A stretch of 64,000 nucleotides of DNA from Alentia gelatinosa (GCA_950022655.1 OX465582.1:95990704-96054703); one strand, 5' to 3'. Positions 27,220 through 38,391 are shown, counted from the stretch's first letter. Program-made: numbers and translations. The notes: generated by a model from the sequence alone, not told the origin.

Positions 27220-28764
27220 AGGTCTATTTATCAGATATCATCATTCAACGTTATCATTTAATGATTTAATGATAAGATATTCATTTAACTACATAAGATT
27301 AATCATATCACTACAACTACAAAGCACAGCGATAATCATAGCATTTCTTTCCAAAGACAAATGATCTTAAGTGGGATTTTTTTTCTCAATCTTTCTTTAT
27401 TGTTATCCTTGTATTACATCATCGGTAGTGAGCTCGAATTGGCTTCCATTTAACAACATCAAGGATTACAACAAAGAGGGCGTGGTCTCAACTGTATAAG
27501 TTGATTTTCGTGACCTAGCCCTACCCCTAACTCTTAGGGATTCATAAGATGGGATTGATGTACCTCTCAGGGTGTTAGTCTGAGTCAAATCCTGCTGAGA
27601 TTCTGAACTCGAGCACAATCCCTTGTCTAAATTGTACCGTTCCATTTCCATGAAACATGTTTTTGTAATCATTGGCGACATTTACCCCTAAAAAAGTACA
27701 GAATCTCATAAGATTTTGATCCCTGTCAGGTACAGGAATCCCACAATGGGAATTCCACTTTATGCTGGGCTTCTGGTCATTTATGATTGGTGGCAAACAT
27801 AAACGCAAACAGAATATCTTAATATCTTTGGATCGTATAGAGTAAGCATAGCATTTCAGTGCCTCTCTGAGAGACCGGGCTATGAAATCTATCAAGGCAG
27901 ATTTACCAAGCATAAAATAGCATATAAAGATGAAATCCTCACACTAAATCGGCTCATGTGTCAGAATAAAATTACCAATAAAATGTTTATGGTATCGAGA
28001 TGTTTCTGTAATGTAGAAACTCGATCAACAGGTCACGAACTGTATCTAAATTCGGTGCTGTTCAAAATAGATGAAAAACCAATTGAAGGATGTGCACTGG
28101 CCATTACGGCAGAGCAGTGAGGATATAAATACGATGAAATATGATTACATGTGCTGAAACGAAAGCGTCGCACAATACAATTACGATTTTGCAATCTACA
28201 GTAGCCCATTAAGAGGACCCCAGTTTTGACGTTGGTGTTGGTGATTGGTGAGGACAGTGCCTTATTGTTGTTTACCACTTTCAGGAGGAGGGCAAAACCT
28301 TAGCTCATCAAAGTATCATCTTAAGGGTCAGCTCTAGCGTACACGGTTAAAAGGACGGTCAGTTGACGTCTTCCCCCTGATCCAAGACCATGTTTAGACG
28401 TCTATAAACACACAGCGTGACCGCCTTACACGTCTACAGGAATGCAGTGTGACCTTTGTGGAGCAATCAGGAAATAACAGCCCCATCCTGGGAAGTGTCA
28501 CATAGAAGCAGAACACTACCGGTAATTGCCTTTTGTGGGATGGAAATAAGCCGCGAGGTAAAGGGCCTTTTTAACACAGAGACAACAGCCCAGAAAGCAC
28601 TAGTAACACTTTGTTGATGGTTCTATTCTCGGCTTGTCGCCTTATTTTGACACCTTCTTCACGGAGCAATTGTTGATGGGCATTCCATGTTATATGGAGT
28701 AGGTGTGAGGAGCGGGTAGAGCTGACTAGGCTCGTGCTGAGCTGCTCGCCTCTCTTAGAGTGCC
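27220..28764. other. no gene seen
   Basis: Unique sequence. A 112-codon minus-strand frame at 27575-27913 has no recognisable domain and no supporting context. Confidence 0.4.
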
Positions 28765-29040
28765 TAATTACTGACGGAATTCACAGACTAATTACGCGTC
28801 AGCCACAACTCGCCACCTCAATTAGACAGCTCCCTCATTAACACTCTGACCTAATTAATTTGCTGAGCATGTCTGTTGTGGGATCAAGCGCGACTGAGTC
28901 GTAACGAGCTTAATGTCTGTCTTAGGTGGAATTGGTGAGCCGTAAGCCGTACCCTCTGGGCTGGGATTATACCAAGCCCCATTAGATGCTACAGCCACCT
29001 GTCAGGCGACAGAGATCCACCAATGAGCCATCTCGTTGGT
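28765..29040. promoter_or_regulatory. candidate enhancer with clustered homeodomain-type sites
   Basis: Non-repetitive sequence with CTAATTAC, ACTAATTACG, TCAATTAGA, CATTAAC and CCTAATTAATT within about 100 bp. GGGATTATA (K50-homeodomain-like) and CACCTGTCA follow. The motif density suggests regulation; function is inference. Confidence 0.3.
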
Positions 29041-29134
29041 TCATCTTCTGCCTTAGGCTCATGGCATCTTTTTTTGTGAAAATTTTCTGAAAGTCCTTCG
29101 GGCAATTAAAACACATACACCGGGACATAGTATA

Positions 29135-29428
29135 TGGAAACTGGCTTACTGTCTTCGTACATCAAAAATACGCGGTCAAATTATTGATCAGATACATCCC
29201 GATGCCAAAGGCAGGGGAATGTATCTGATTAACAATTTTAACAAGTATTTTGACGTACTAAGACAGTCAGCCCATTTTCGTATTATTATATACCTAAAAA
29301 TGGCGAAATTTTAGCAAGTCACGTGATCCCATACCCCGTACGTTACGGTGTGACGTACGGCTATACATATGTCATGGGTAGCAGTGGGCAGTATGTGTGT
29401 GTCATACGGCCATAGGTATATAATAATA
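29135..29428 (-). mobile_element. rep-V (bipartite element)
   Basis: Module 1 (29281-29428) is bounded by TATTATTATATACCTA and its inverse. The adjoining foldback hairpin (29135-29279) has arms GGAAACTGGCTTACTGTC / inverse and tip GATGCCAAAGGCAGG. In minus orientation the order is module 1, then hairpin, as in the other families. Confidence 0.7.
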
Positions 29429-31434
29429 ACACTCAGCTCTCAGCCAGTATGGTATAGGGGACAGAGCCATTGTTAGTTCCTAAGGTAGTCACCAGGTGGC
29501 CAGCAGTATGGTGGTTCCCTTGGGGGCACAGAACCTGTATTCTGGCTCTTTGTTCTTACAAAATTCAACTGCCTTTCAATGTTTTACCATGGTTCCCTTG
29601 ACTCTTTACACCCATCCCAGAGCAGGATGACATAATGGTGAAATCCAAGACATGATTTTTTTCACATGGAACACTTTATATACACATGTGAGCAAGGCTA
29701 GAGTTGTGACACTTCCCAATTATCACTCACTTCTTTTGCACCTCCATTACTGAAGAACACCTACTTTTTCACCTCCATTAGTGAAGAACACCTACTCGGG
29801 GGGCGTCATGGCGGCACCCATGGATCATAGGCTATGTGCTGTATAGAAGAAGGCAGATTATAAGAGAGCTCCACAGGTTGTCACTGCCTGGTACTCTCCC
29901 CTAGAGATTTAACTGGGTTATTCTCTTGGGATACTGGCTATAGTGGATGAATAGAAATAAAATAAATACAAAAGAAAGGGCCAGGATAAGACTATAGATT
30001 GTCTATTATTGTCCCCTTAAGTTATTATCTTGTTGACAGGATGCAGTCCGAAAACATTTTTTGTAGGAATATAACACTTTTTGATACTAGTATCTATAGG
30101 TTGTATTTTCCACCTTCTTTTATACGATGTAGTGTACTTATATTCTGCTAGAATACAAGTATACAAGTTTTTCTTAACAACAACAAAAGTAGCGTGATCA
30201 TCAGGCCTCACATAGACTGCTTTTCAAATTCTTCCCTTTCCCTATATTTTGGTAGATGCCCGACTAACAAGTGAGGCCCCTCGCTATTAAACATATAGCT
30301 ACCACACATGGTTATTCCTGTTCATTATCCCTTTAGTCAAAGGGATAATGAACAGGAAGATCCCAATGTAAATTGTGATGCTGTGACTAATGGAGTCTAC
30401 TGAAATCTACACGGGAGTACACTGTATTTCTTTTCTGTCGTATAATAAATTAAAGTCTGAATTATATCTCTATCACTGCAATACCAACCAACCTTCTGCT
30501 ATTATAATGAACAATTTGCATTGATAGATCCTTGAATTATATGAACGAGTTCTAGAACGAGTTCATGAGACACTATCCATATCAAATGTTTGCAGAAACT
30601 TCTACAATGATTTCAGAAAATGTATTTTACATACCATTTACATATGATTATGTCTCAGCATAGGTGTATACGTGATGTATATAACGAACAGGCAAATTCC
30701 CATCAACTTAAATGTTTGCGAAACCACCAGAAAGCCAAATTCCAAGGACTGGAATTAGGAATCAATGTGGATTCTTATTTCAAAACAGATTTTTTAATAG
30801 TTTCGCGGTGACGTTCACAAAGTCAGCTGTAATGTTTCTTTGGTTGCAGTAAATTAATCGTGCAAATGTCATTGATTTTTGACGAACATTTCTTATACTT
30901 AACTAATTAATCAAATAGAAAGCTAAGAAAACTGGAGAGACGCACAGTATATTGTGTTTGAGGGAAACATCGTATGTAGAAACATAAAAGGTGGTTACCA
31001 GTTCCTTGTCGTGCTGCCATTTCTTGCCATATTTCTACTTAGAAATAATAAATAACCTTTAAGATATGAAGACTTGAACTTTCAACCATGTTGCATGACG
31101 TCCTTTTAGTTTTTAGACTTCCCTGATTCGTCATCTAGGCTTAATCCAGTGCCAGGGATCCATTTTTACGCCAACATTTTGTTGCCATGTTAAAACAATG
31201 ATCGACCTCTAATGAGTGAGATTTAGTCGCGAAAAGTGCTAATTCGTTAAGGAAAATAGCCTGCGACGAAAAACTAGAGTGATTTGTTAGAAGTGACGCT
31301 GTTTTTCTCTGCGATTTCTTTTGGTTTTGGTTGTTCAGGAATTTTCTCTGCTGGTGGTTGAGTCTTGGTGAGACCCAGAAGGCTTTCTCTTTGGTAAAGA
31401 TTAAAATGTTAGGACATTGCCCTATGAGGTATTA
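29429..31434. other. no gene seen; one perfect hairpin
   Basis: Unique AT-rich sequence. A perfect hairpin with 20-bp arms and an AGTC loop lies at 30315-30358 (arm CCTGTTCATTATCCCTTT). It is too short and too perfect to be called a microRNA precursor. Confidence 0.45.
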
Positions 31435-31724
31435 AAGAAGAAACCAACCAGTATTGGTCAAATTCGTCATTCTCCACGAGTTTGATGCGGTGTGATATGA
31501 ACGAGGCGACAGCCGAGTAAACATCACACAGCATTCAAACTAGTTGGCGAATGAATTCTTTGACCAAAACGAGTTGCTTTCTATATTTATCTCACCCCTG
31601 TTCACACTAATGGACAACACACAGGATATAAACCATGGAGAACGAATTGCAATACTTGTAGGGCCATGGAGAACGAGTTCCCAATGTTAAGTCTGTGAAC
31701 ATTCATTCCAGGGGTGAGATAAAT
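31435..31724 (-). mobile_element. rep-A copy 2 (bipartite element)
   Basis: The hairpin is at about 31438-31584 with tip GAGGCGACAGCCGAGT, then module 1 (31585-31724) with ends TTTATCTCACCCCTG / CAGGGGTGAGATAAAT. Minus polarity. It faces rep-B copy 3 head to head. Confidence 0.82.
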
Positions 31725-31744
31725 GCCTATGATCTACGACATCG

Positions 31745-32020
31745 TATCTCACCCCTGGTATTATTTCCCTATAGACCTAACATTGGGAACCCATACTCAT
31801 ACTCAAAGATACTCAATGTGAGATTATGTCACAAATGTTAACCCATTAATCAATGTGAGGGATGAGATAAATTCAGAAACCTATTCAAGTTTATGGTCAG
31901 GGCTCGATCCCATCTCGTTTGAATCGCTACATAATTCACGTGGCTTTACCTTGTAAATCACTACGCGATTCAAACTACTCAATGGGATATGAGCTCTGAC
32001 CATAAACTTTCATTGGTTCT
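31745..32020 (+). mobile_element. rep-B copy 3 (bipartite element)
   Basis: Module 1 (31745-31873) has TATCTCACCCCTGG and the core ATAGACCTAACATTGGGAAC. The hairpin (31874-32020) has tip CACGTGGCTTTACCTTGT. Confidence 0.82.
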
Positions 32021-32284
32021 CTCTATATCTTTCATCTACACACTTAAACCCACTGGACTAAATCTCATGTGAAAGGACCTTGAAAGCCTATGTGATGAAT
32101 GAATATATGGATCTAGCTCGATGACCCCTCATAAATGTTGCGTAGCAAAGACGTTTTGATGTTCCAGACGACATTTTCCAGTGATACACTCATTCAACAA
32201 GCTTATAAACAGACATTCATAATTACTTACTATGTCACCAGGCTAGTGAATATGAAATTGGAACGGCTATCAACCAAATGCCAT

Positions 32285-32668
32285 GGGACGGTAATGCAGC
32301 GCATATAATTGAACTAGGAGCAAATGGTATATTCATCATTGATGAATGGGCGTGGAATTATAAATGAATAATAATTAAATGGTTTGGGTTACATTCAGTC
32401 TATGGATCGTTTTCTATAACCCACTTGCACCCATTCAAATTGCCATTTCTTCAAATGCTTGAGTCTAGGATCCAAACATATCAAGCACTAGTGGATCTTA
32501 AGGTATTTGGTCTTGAGTGATTGGTCATGGTCAGCTGGACACGTCTCTAAGATCCCGAGACACTGGCACTCTGCTCCTTTCCCAATATCATAGTGAATAA
32601 CACTCAGGTAGTGAAGGGATTCCTTTTTGCAGCAAGCTTGAAGTCTATGTGAGCACTCTTACCTCTAG
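32285..32668 (-). mobile_element. rep-I copy 3, uninterrupted
   Basis: Inverted match to rep-I copies 1 and 2. At its GGATCCTAGACTCAAGC word it keeps the empty site corresponding to the Mutator-like insertion in copy 2. Confidence 0.7.
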
Positions 32669-32833
32669 GCAAAATATATAGCGCGTACAAGCACGCTCTA
32701 ATAAAGGATGTAAAAACATAAGGTATGGCAAAATCTCTCGTTCATACATATTTGTTGTGTTATCCATAATTCCTTGTCCAATTAACGTATAAAGGTATAT
32801 TTGTATTTTCAATGCAGATTCTGGTAGTGTATG

Positions 32834-33008
32834 GGGGGCCATCAATAAAGTACGTATGCAGGGGAGGGGGGTAGGAGGGGTCAACAATTTGAGAAATTTT
32901 GCGTATGCTACTTCTTTGTTCTATTGCGTACAAGATTGGGAATGGGGTTGGGGGTGGTGGGTTTCTAAAATTTCAGAAATTCTGCGTACATACTTTATGG
33001 ATGGCCCC
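32834..33008. mobile_element. rep-F copy 1 (MITE)
   Basis: Ends GGGGGCCATCAATAAAGTAC and the inverse ending ACTTTATGGATGGCCCC. ATG flanks both ends (32831-32833, 33009-33011), compatible with a 3-bp target duplication. The interior has TTCTTTGTTCTATTGCGTAC, shared with the other copies. Confidence 0.8.
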
Positions 33009-33239
33009 ATGAACAAAGGTGCTTGCACAGCCTCCTCCACCATCCTTACACATAAGGAGGCTCTTATGGGACACTCGAGTTTAACCCCTTCACTGATTAA
33101 AAGTGTCTTAACTGCTTAAATGGAAACCACTTCTTCGTCCGTTCCCAACACACATAAAACTATGAGCGTTTTAACTTGCTGTCCTCATTGCCTCTACTCC
33201 ATCATCAAGCACCTGTAATAAGGTGCCAGCAAAACCACG

Positions 33240-33400
33240 TCGACCCTCGCGAGACCTTTCTTTCTGGCTGCTGATTGGCTCCAGGCTAAGGGTCAAGAGG
33301 TCAGTCATGCAAGCGGACAGCCAATCAGATGGGCGGGTTGGCACCCATATCTGTGCCCTGAAAGCAGTGCTATTTTGGGAAACGTGAAGATGGCGGACAC
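33240..33400 (+). promoter_or_regulatory. TATA-less promoter candidate (CTCGCGAGA, CCAAT, GC box, YY1-like)
   Basis: In order: CTCGCGAGA (33246-33254), inverted CCAAT (33274-33278), CCAAT (33321-33325), GGGCGG (33331-33336) and AAGATGGCGG (33387-33396), a YY1-type site usually just downstream of start sites on the sense strand. The ATG at 33390 has a strong Kozak context but closes after nine codons (MADTINYS then stop). No downstream exon was identified. Confidence 0.4.
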
Positions 33401-33603
33401 GATAAACTATTCATGACCAATTTTCCACTGGTCAGGTGACGCCTGCCAGTATCCCTAGCACTGGTGGCCGTCTTAGTAGTCCCTCCCTCATCCTTTGACT
33501 GGACAATTGATGCCTGGGAAGGATTATTTTCTCACCCCAGTATTTTTCTCCCTAGGCTTAACATTAAGAACTCATACTTCACGACCATGAAGGAAGTCTA
33601 TCC

Positions 33604-33942
33604 TTTACTATATACCCATGCCGTATATATACTGTAAATACGCACCGTTTCGGCATATGACGTAAAAATACTGTACGGACCACTGGTCCGTACACTAAAA
33701 TACGGACCACCTTGCCATACACGTTTATTAAGATATTGGTTGTTAAGCCAAATGAAATTGATTTTTTTTTAAATTTTGGGTATATAGTAAATATATAACG
33801 TCCAACCATGCTTGTACAAGTCACTGAACTCGATGATAATTTACCGTTTGTACGGAACTCGGCATAAATGCCTTGGTCCGTACAAACTGTAAATTACCAT
33901 CTCGTTCTGTGAATTGTACAGCATGGTCAGGACGTTCTATAT
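33604..33942 (+). mobile_element. rep-G copy 1 (bipartite element)
   Basis: Module 1 (33604-33792) has ends TTTACTATATACCC / GGGTATATAGTAAAT. The hairpin (33796-33942) has arms CGTCCAACCATGC / GCATGGTCAGGACG and tip ACTCGGCATAAATGCCTTGG. It sits inside another bipartite repeat whose halves are at 33528-33575 and 33948-34012. Confidence 0.82.
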
Positions 33943-34428
33943 AATTACTCATGGCTCATTGGGTGATATATTTCATCAATTAATAATGTTATAAGGGGTG
34001 AGATAAAATCAGAAACCCACGTTAGGAACTCATACTCGGTGCACCCCTCTCATAAGATCTCACAGTTTCTAAGTCGTAATCTGTACAAGGTTCTCACTGC
34101 GCTCTATGTGAGAAGAATTCTTAACGAACTAGACTTAGAGCCTTGAGAATCCACTGGCACACAGTATTCAAGCCAGGTGGCATCATTGAGATTATAGGAA
34201 TCCTTGGTTGCATTGATGTACGTCTTTAGCACGGGAGGCAGGCCAGTGGATTCCCAAGGCTCTAAGCCTGCCAGTATCCCTAGCACTGGTGGCCGTCTTA
34301 GTAGTCCCTCCCTCATCCTTTGACTGGACAATTGATGCCTGGGAAGGATTATTTTCTCACCCCAGTATTTTTCTCCCTAGGCTTAACATTAAGAACTCAT
34401 ACTTCACGACCATGAAGGAAGTCTATCC

Positions 34429-34767
34429 TTTACTATATACCCATGCCGTATATATACTGTAAATACGCACCGTTTCGGCATATGACGTAAAAATACTGTA
34501 CGGACCACTGGTCCGTACACTAAAATACGGACCACCTTGCCATACACGTTTATTAAGATATTGGTTGTTAAGCCAAATGAAATTGATTTTTTTTTAAATT
34601 TTGGGTATATAGTAAATATATAACGTCCAACCATGCTTGTACAAGTCACTGAACTCTATGATAATTTACCGTTTGTACGGAACTCGGCATAAATGCCTTG
34701 GTCCGTACAAACTGTAAATTACCATCTCGTTCTGTGAATTGTACAGCATGGTCAGGACGTTCTATAT
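34429..34767 (+). mobile_element. rep-G copy 2, within the tandem duplication
   Basis: Second unit of the duplication; matches copy 1 at offset 825. Confidence 0.85.
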
Positions 34768-34863
34768 AATTACTCATGGCTCATTGGGTGATATATTTCA
34801 TCAATTAATAATGTTATAAGGGGTGAGATAAAATCAGAAACCCACGTTAGGAACTCATACTCG

Positions 34864-35163
34864 GTGCACCCCTCTCATAAGATCTCACAGTTTCTAAGTC
34901 GTAATCTGTACAAGGTTCTCACTGCGCTCTATGTGAGAAGAATTCTTAACGAACTAGACTTAGAGACTTAGAGCAGTATTCAAGCCAGGTGGCATCATTG
35001 AGATTATAGGAATCCTTGGTTGCATTGATGTACGTCTTTAGCACGGGAGGCAGGCCAGTGGATTCCCAAGGCTCTAAGCCTAGCTCGTTAAGAATTCTTC
35101 TCCATAGAGCGTAGTGAGAGTACAGAATACAACTTAGAGAATGTGAGATTTTATGAGAGAGGT
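34864..35163. mobile_element. rep-T copy, long-inverted-repeat element
   Basis: Ends GCACCCCTCTCATAAGATC and the inverse GATTTTATGAGAGAGGT. The arms hold AGAAGAATTCTTAACGA and CCAAGGCTCTAAGCC. Its left half is also present at about 34039-34265 in the first duplication unit. Another copy is at 57108-57408. Confidence 0.75.
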
Positions 35164-35385
35164 CACCATAGCCAATGGCTAATTGGGTGAGTTATTTTGT
35201 TGATTAATATATTTCTGATCATGTATCTGGGGTGAGATAAAATCAGAAACCCACTCGATGAAAATAATTTGGTCAGCATTCCACCTTTTTTGACCGCTAC
35301 ATAATTCACTCAGCTTCGAATGGTGAATTACTCTGTGGTCAAACTTAGTGGAGTATGGACAATGTTATTTTCATCTCATGTATTT
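35164..35385 (+). mobile_element. rep-S: right half of module 1 plus hairpin
   Basis: GGGGTGAGATAAAATCAGAA ends module 1. A foldback (35257-35383) follows, with arms GATGAAAATAATTTGGTCA / inverse and tip CACTCAGCTTCGAATGGTG. Confidence 0.65.
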
Positions 35386-35729
35386 CCTTCTAATTACCCG
35401 GACCTACGAGAATTGCATGCTGCTTCTAGCACCACAATACCACCTGTAGGTGTAAGATGTTCCCTGTTCCGAATTCCAAACCACCCAGCTCGAGGTCAGG
35501 ATTAGGAAATTGCCAGGGTTTTTGTGAAGAATTGGAACTAAAAATAGGGTTGCTTGCGAGAATGTTGGCTGAGAATTGGGATTGGGAGAAGTGTCGAGAT
35601 GAGATGTCGGGGATCTCGAAGATGATCTGTGCAAGATATCTTTTCTCTCTTTCACAGATAAATGTTCATGTTCTTGGTCTATGTACTTGTCCTCTTTCTT
35701 TCATCGAAATACTCTTGTCCAGTAAAATA

Positions 35730-36085
35730 AGTCAGAGCTCGTATCCCACTGAGTTTGAATTGCGTAGTAATTCACAAGGCAAAGCTGCGTGAATTATGTA
35801 GCGATTCAAATAAGATTAGATCGAGCTCTGACCCTATACTTGAATAGGTTTCTGAATTTATCTCATCCTTCACATTAACTAATGGGCTACTCATTATGTA
35901 GCGATTCAAACAAGATTAGATCGAGCTCTGACCCTAAACTTGAATAGGTTTCTGAATGTATCTCATCCTTCACATTAACTAATGGGCTAACATTTGCGAC
36001 ATAATCGCCCATGAGATATTTTTCTAAAAATATATAATGGGCGTTGGATACGAGTTCCTAATGTTAAGCTTATGGAGTAGATTAA
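35730..36085 (-). mobile_element. rep-B copy 4 with an internal 100-bp tandem duplication
   Basis: The hairpin is in minus polarity (tip CACAAGGCAAAGCTGCGTGA). The hairpin/module junction is then repeated: TATGTAGCGATTCAAA occurs at 35795 and again at 35895. Module 1 ends near 36085 with AATGTTAAGCTTATGG. Confidence 0.75.
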
Positions 36086-36104
36086 CCGGGATATCAAGAG
36101 ATGT

Positions 36105-36427
36105 TACAAGTTTGAGTCTTAGTTTATTTAGTCACACATTTTTTTGGCTCAGTAATTTCACGAGTCCCCATTTGCCATCTTGTTTGGAGTGCTTCAGTAT
36201 GAATTCTGAAACAAACTCAAGTTCACCGGGCACTCAGATCAAGCACGAAAATGAGTGACATAAATAAACTCAAACTCAAATGATTGGCATCTAGATTTTA
36301 TCCTACCCCGTTTCCGCATTTTTTCAGCATTAGAAAGTATTGAAATAAACAACAGTTTATGTCACACCCGTGTCATATACAAATCTCATGTTAAGCCTAT
36401 GGCGTTTTTTATCAGGGGTAGGATAAT
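36105..36427 (-). mobile_element. rep-C copy 3 (bipartite element)
   Basis: Module 1 (36296-36427) has TTTTATCCTACCCC and an inverted core CATGTTAAGCCTATGG. The hairpin to its left (about 36105-36290) has TTTGAGTCTTAGTTTATTT arms. Order in minus sense: module 1, then hairpin. Confidence 0.65.
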
Positions 36428-36469
36428 TGATAAATATCTCCAATATACTTGTCTTTCCGCATTACTATG

Positions 36470-37144
36470 GAGAAACCAAACAAGAGTTAGTCTGTTGTTG
36501 TTTTTCGCACGACGGCAAGATCACATATTACTGTGCTAGGCGAAGCCGAGAGCAGTAATATGCGATCTTGCCGGAGTGCGATGAACAATAACACGACTAA
36601 CTTGAGTTTGGTTTAGAATTTATCCTGCCCTGCCCGTCTAAATTACTTCTACATTAACCCTTTAAGGACGGCTGCCAGGGGCCTAGCTACTCCCATAAGG
36701 ACGGGTGCTGGTGGCAGTCTGGCTGGCTAGAGGACGGGCATATAATAGTTAAAACTAATTTCCAAGTTTGTAATCATGCAGTATGAAACATAATCATATA
36801 TATTTTATTTCTATTTAATAGAAATACTAAATATGATGTTATATCCACATTTTCTGAAGATTTCATGAACGTTGTTCTATTATTTCTTTGTTAAAACATT
36901 TTTGTTGATATTGGGACAATGATGCCTCAAGGCATCATGCGTCTTTAGTGTGGTGATGCCTCCAGGCATTATGCGTCTTTAGCGCGGTGATGCCTCCAGG
37001 CATCATGCGTCCTTAAAGGGTTAACAAATGACGTCATTTGTCAAGCGTATCCCACTAGGATATTTTTCATTTTTCTGAACTCCAGACCGAATACAGTGAG
37101 CCAATGTTAAGCCTATGGAGTATTTTATTAGGGGTAGGATAAAC
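36470..37144 (-). mobile_element. rep-C copy 4, split by a piggyBac-type insertion
   Basis: The hairpin (36470-36613) has tip GGCGAAGCCGAGAGC and arms ACCAAACAAGAGTTAGTC / inverse. Module 1 runs 36619-37144 and is interrupted at TTAA by the element 36658-37020. Confidence 0.8.
36658..37020. mobile_element. rep-J: piggyBac-type TTAA MITE
   Basis: Inverted ends CCCTTTAAGGACG / CGTCCTTAAAGGG are flanked by TTAA on both sides (36654-36657, 37021-37024), the piggyBac hallmark. The right end carries three direct copies of GATGCCTC[A/C]AGGCAT followed by ATGCGTC. 363 bp; no transposase. Confidence 0.88.
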
Positions 37145-37442
37145 ATTGGTTCCTGCTGTTGACTACTTGCACTTTCAGAAGATGCCATCTCTGGTGACCT
37201 GTCATGACGCATGACGGCTTGTCATGACATGCCAGGGAGGAAATCATTGCTGAAAGTCGTCTGCTACCTCAAATGGCGCCAATAAACCAAAGCGTCCTGT
37301 AGGCGGTGTTTTAGGTCCGGACTTGGCCAGACTCCAGCGTGGTGTTGAGGTTAAAAAGGGAATATGTCCGCTCCATGGCAGTAGTGGCAGTGGCAGCAGT
37401 CGCAACAGGTGTGATCTTCACTTAGTGAAATGGTTACCATAA

Positions 37443-37832
37443 TTTACTATATACCCATGCCGTATATACTGTAAATACACACTGTTTCGCCAAATAACGT
37501 AAAAATACTGTACGGACCACTGGTCCGTACACTATTATACGGACTACCTACCTGTATTTGTTTATTGAAATTAAAAAAAAAAAATTTTTATATCATTATT
37601 TATTCTGGAGGTATCTACTAGGATTTGAGGCAATCCTATTTTCGGTAGGCTCCAGGGAATATTGATTGTTAAGCCAAATGAAATTTTTTTTTAAATTTCG
37701 GGTATATAGTAAATATAGACCTACCATGCTTGTACAAGCCACAAAACTCGATAATAATTCATGGTTTGTACGGAACTTGTGAACACCTCGTTCCGTACGA
37801 ACCGTGAATTATCATCTCGTTTTGTAGCTCCA
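37443..37832 (+). mobile_element. rep-G copy 3, with a small retroposed insert
   Basis: TTTACTATATACCCATGCC start, TATAGTAAATATA module end, then a hairpin with CCATGCTTGTACAAG. An insert at about 37576-37665 (minus strand CCCTGGAGCCTAC through CCAGAATAAAT) interrupts sequence continuous in copies 1 and 2. A related 3' end is at 45100-45182. Confidence 0.75.
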
Positions 37833-37835
37833 TAG

Positions 37836-38085
37836 ACTTAACATGGTGTGATTGTAAGCCACGGTTTTGCCATAAAATATCTATATGCCATATATGTGAC
37901 ACATGAAGTTAAAAATGCATGATGGGTTAGGATAAAATCTAAACATCCCTCAATTTCATATGATTGTTTACATGGTGTTCCTTGTCTTCTGTTACAGATA
38001 TCACTCAGCTCCGCTTCCTGATAACATTCCACAAAGATAGATCATGCCATATAAACGACAATGTGAAATTTTTTGACATTTCTTG
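37836..38085 (+). mobile_element. rep-C copy 5 (relative of 8492-8755), 5' truncated
   Basis: CCATAGACTTAACATGGTG core, module end GGTTAGGATAAAATC, then a hairpin with TTTCATATGATTGTTTACAT and tip CACTCAGCTCCGCTTCCTG. Confidence 0.7.
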
Positions 38086-38087
38086 AT

Positions 38088-38382
38088 ATTATTTCACCCT
38101 GGTACTTTTCTCCCCTTAGGGTTAACATCGGGAACTTATTCACCATGGCCCTACAAGTGTTACAGTCCATTTTGCATGGTCTATATCCTGTGTCTATTTC
38201 CTTTATCGTCTACAGGGGTGAGATAAATACAGAAAGCGTTTTGGTCAAAGAAGTCAATCTCCAACTCGTTTGAATTATGTGTGATATTCACTCAGCTATC
38301 GCCTCATTCATATCACTCCACATCAAACTTGTGGAGAACGACGACTTCGACAAAAACCTGTTGGTTTCTTCTTTAGTACACC
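38088..38382 (+). mobile_element. rep-A copy 3 (bipartite element)
   Basis: Module 1 with CACCCTGG and GGTTAACATCGGGAACTT, right end CAGGGGTGAGATAAATAC. The hairpin tip is TTCACTCAGCTATCGCCTCA. Confidence 0.8.
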
Positions 38383-38391
38383 TATAGCAAA

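Larger units (their letters stand above)
33441..35081. repeat. near-identical ~820-bp tandem duplication
   Basis: 33441-34265 and 34266-35081 match almost base for base at an offset of 825. I noted one substitution (C/G context at 33832 versus T at 34657) and one small replacement near 34955. The junction uses the 4-bp overlap GCCT. Recent duplication or assembly collapse/expansion. Confidence 0.9.

Noticed and set aside
27575..27913. 112-codon minus frame
   Set aside because: No recognisable domain, start context or splice partners; length is compatible with chance.
30315..30358. microRNA precursor
   Set aside because: The stem is only 20 bp with a 4-base loop and no bulges, too short for a Drosha/Dicer substrate.
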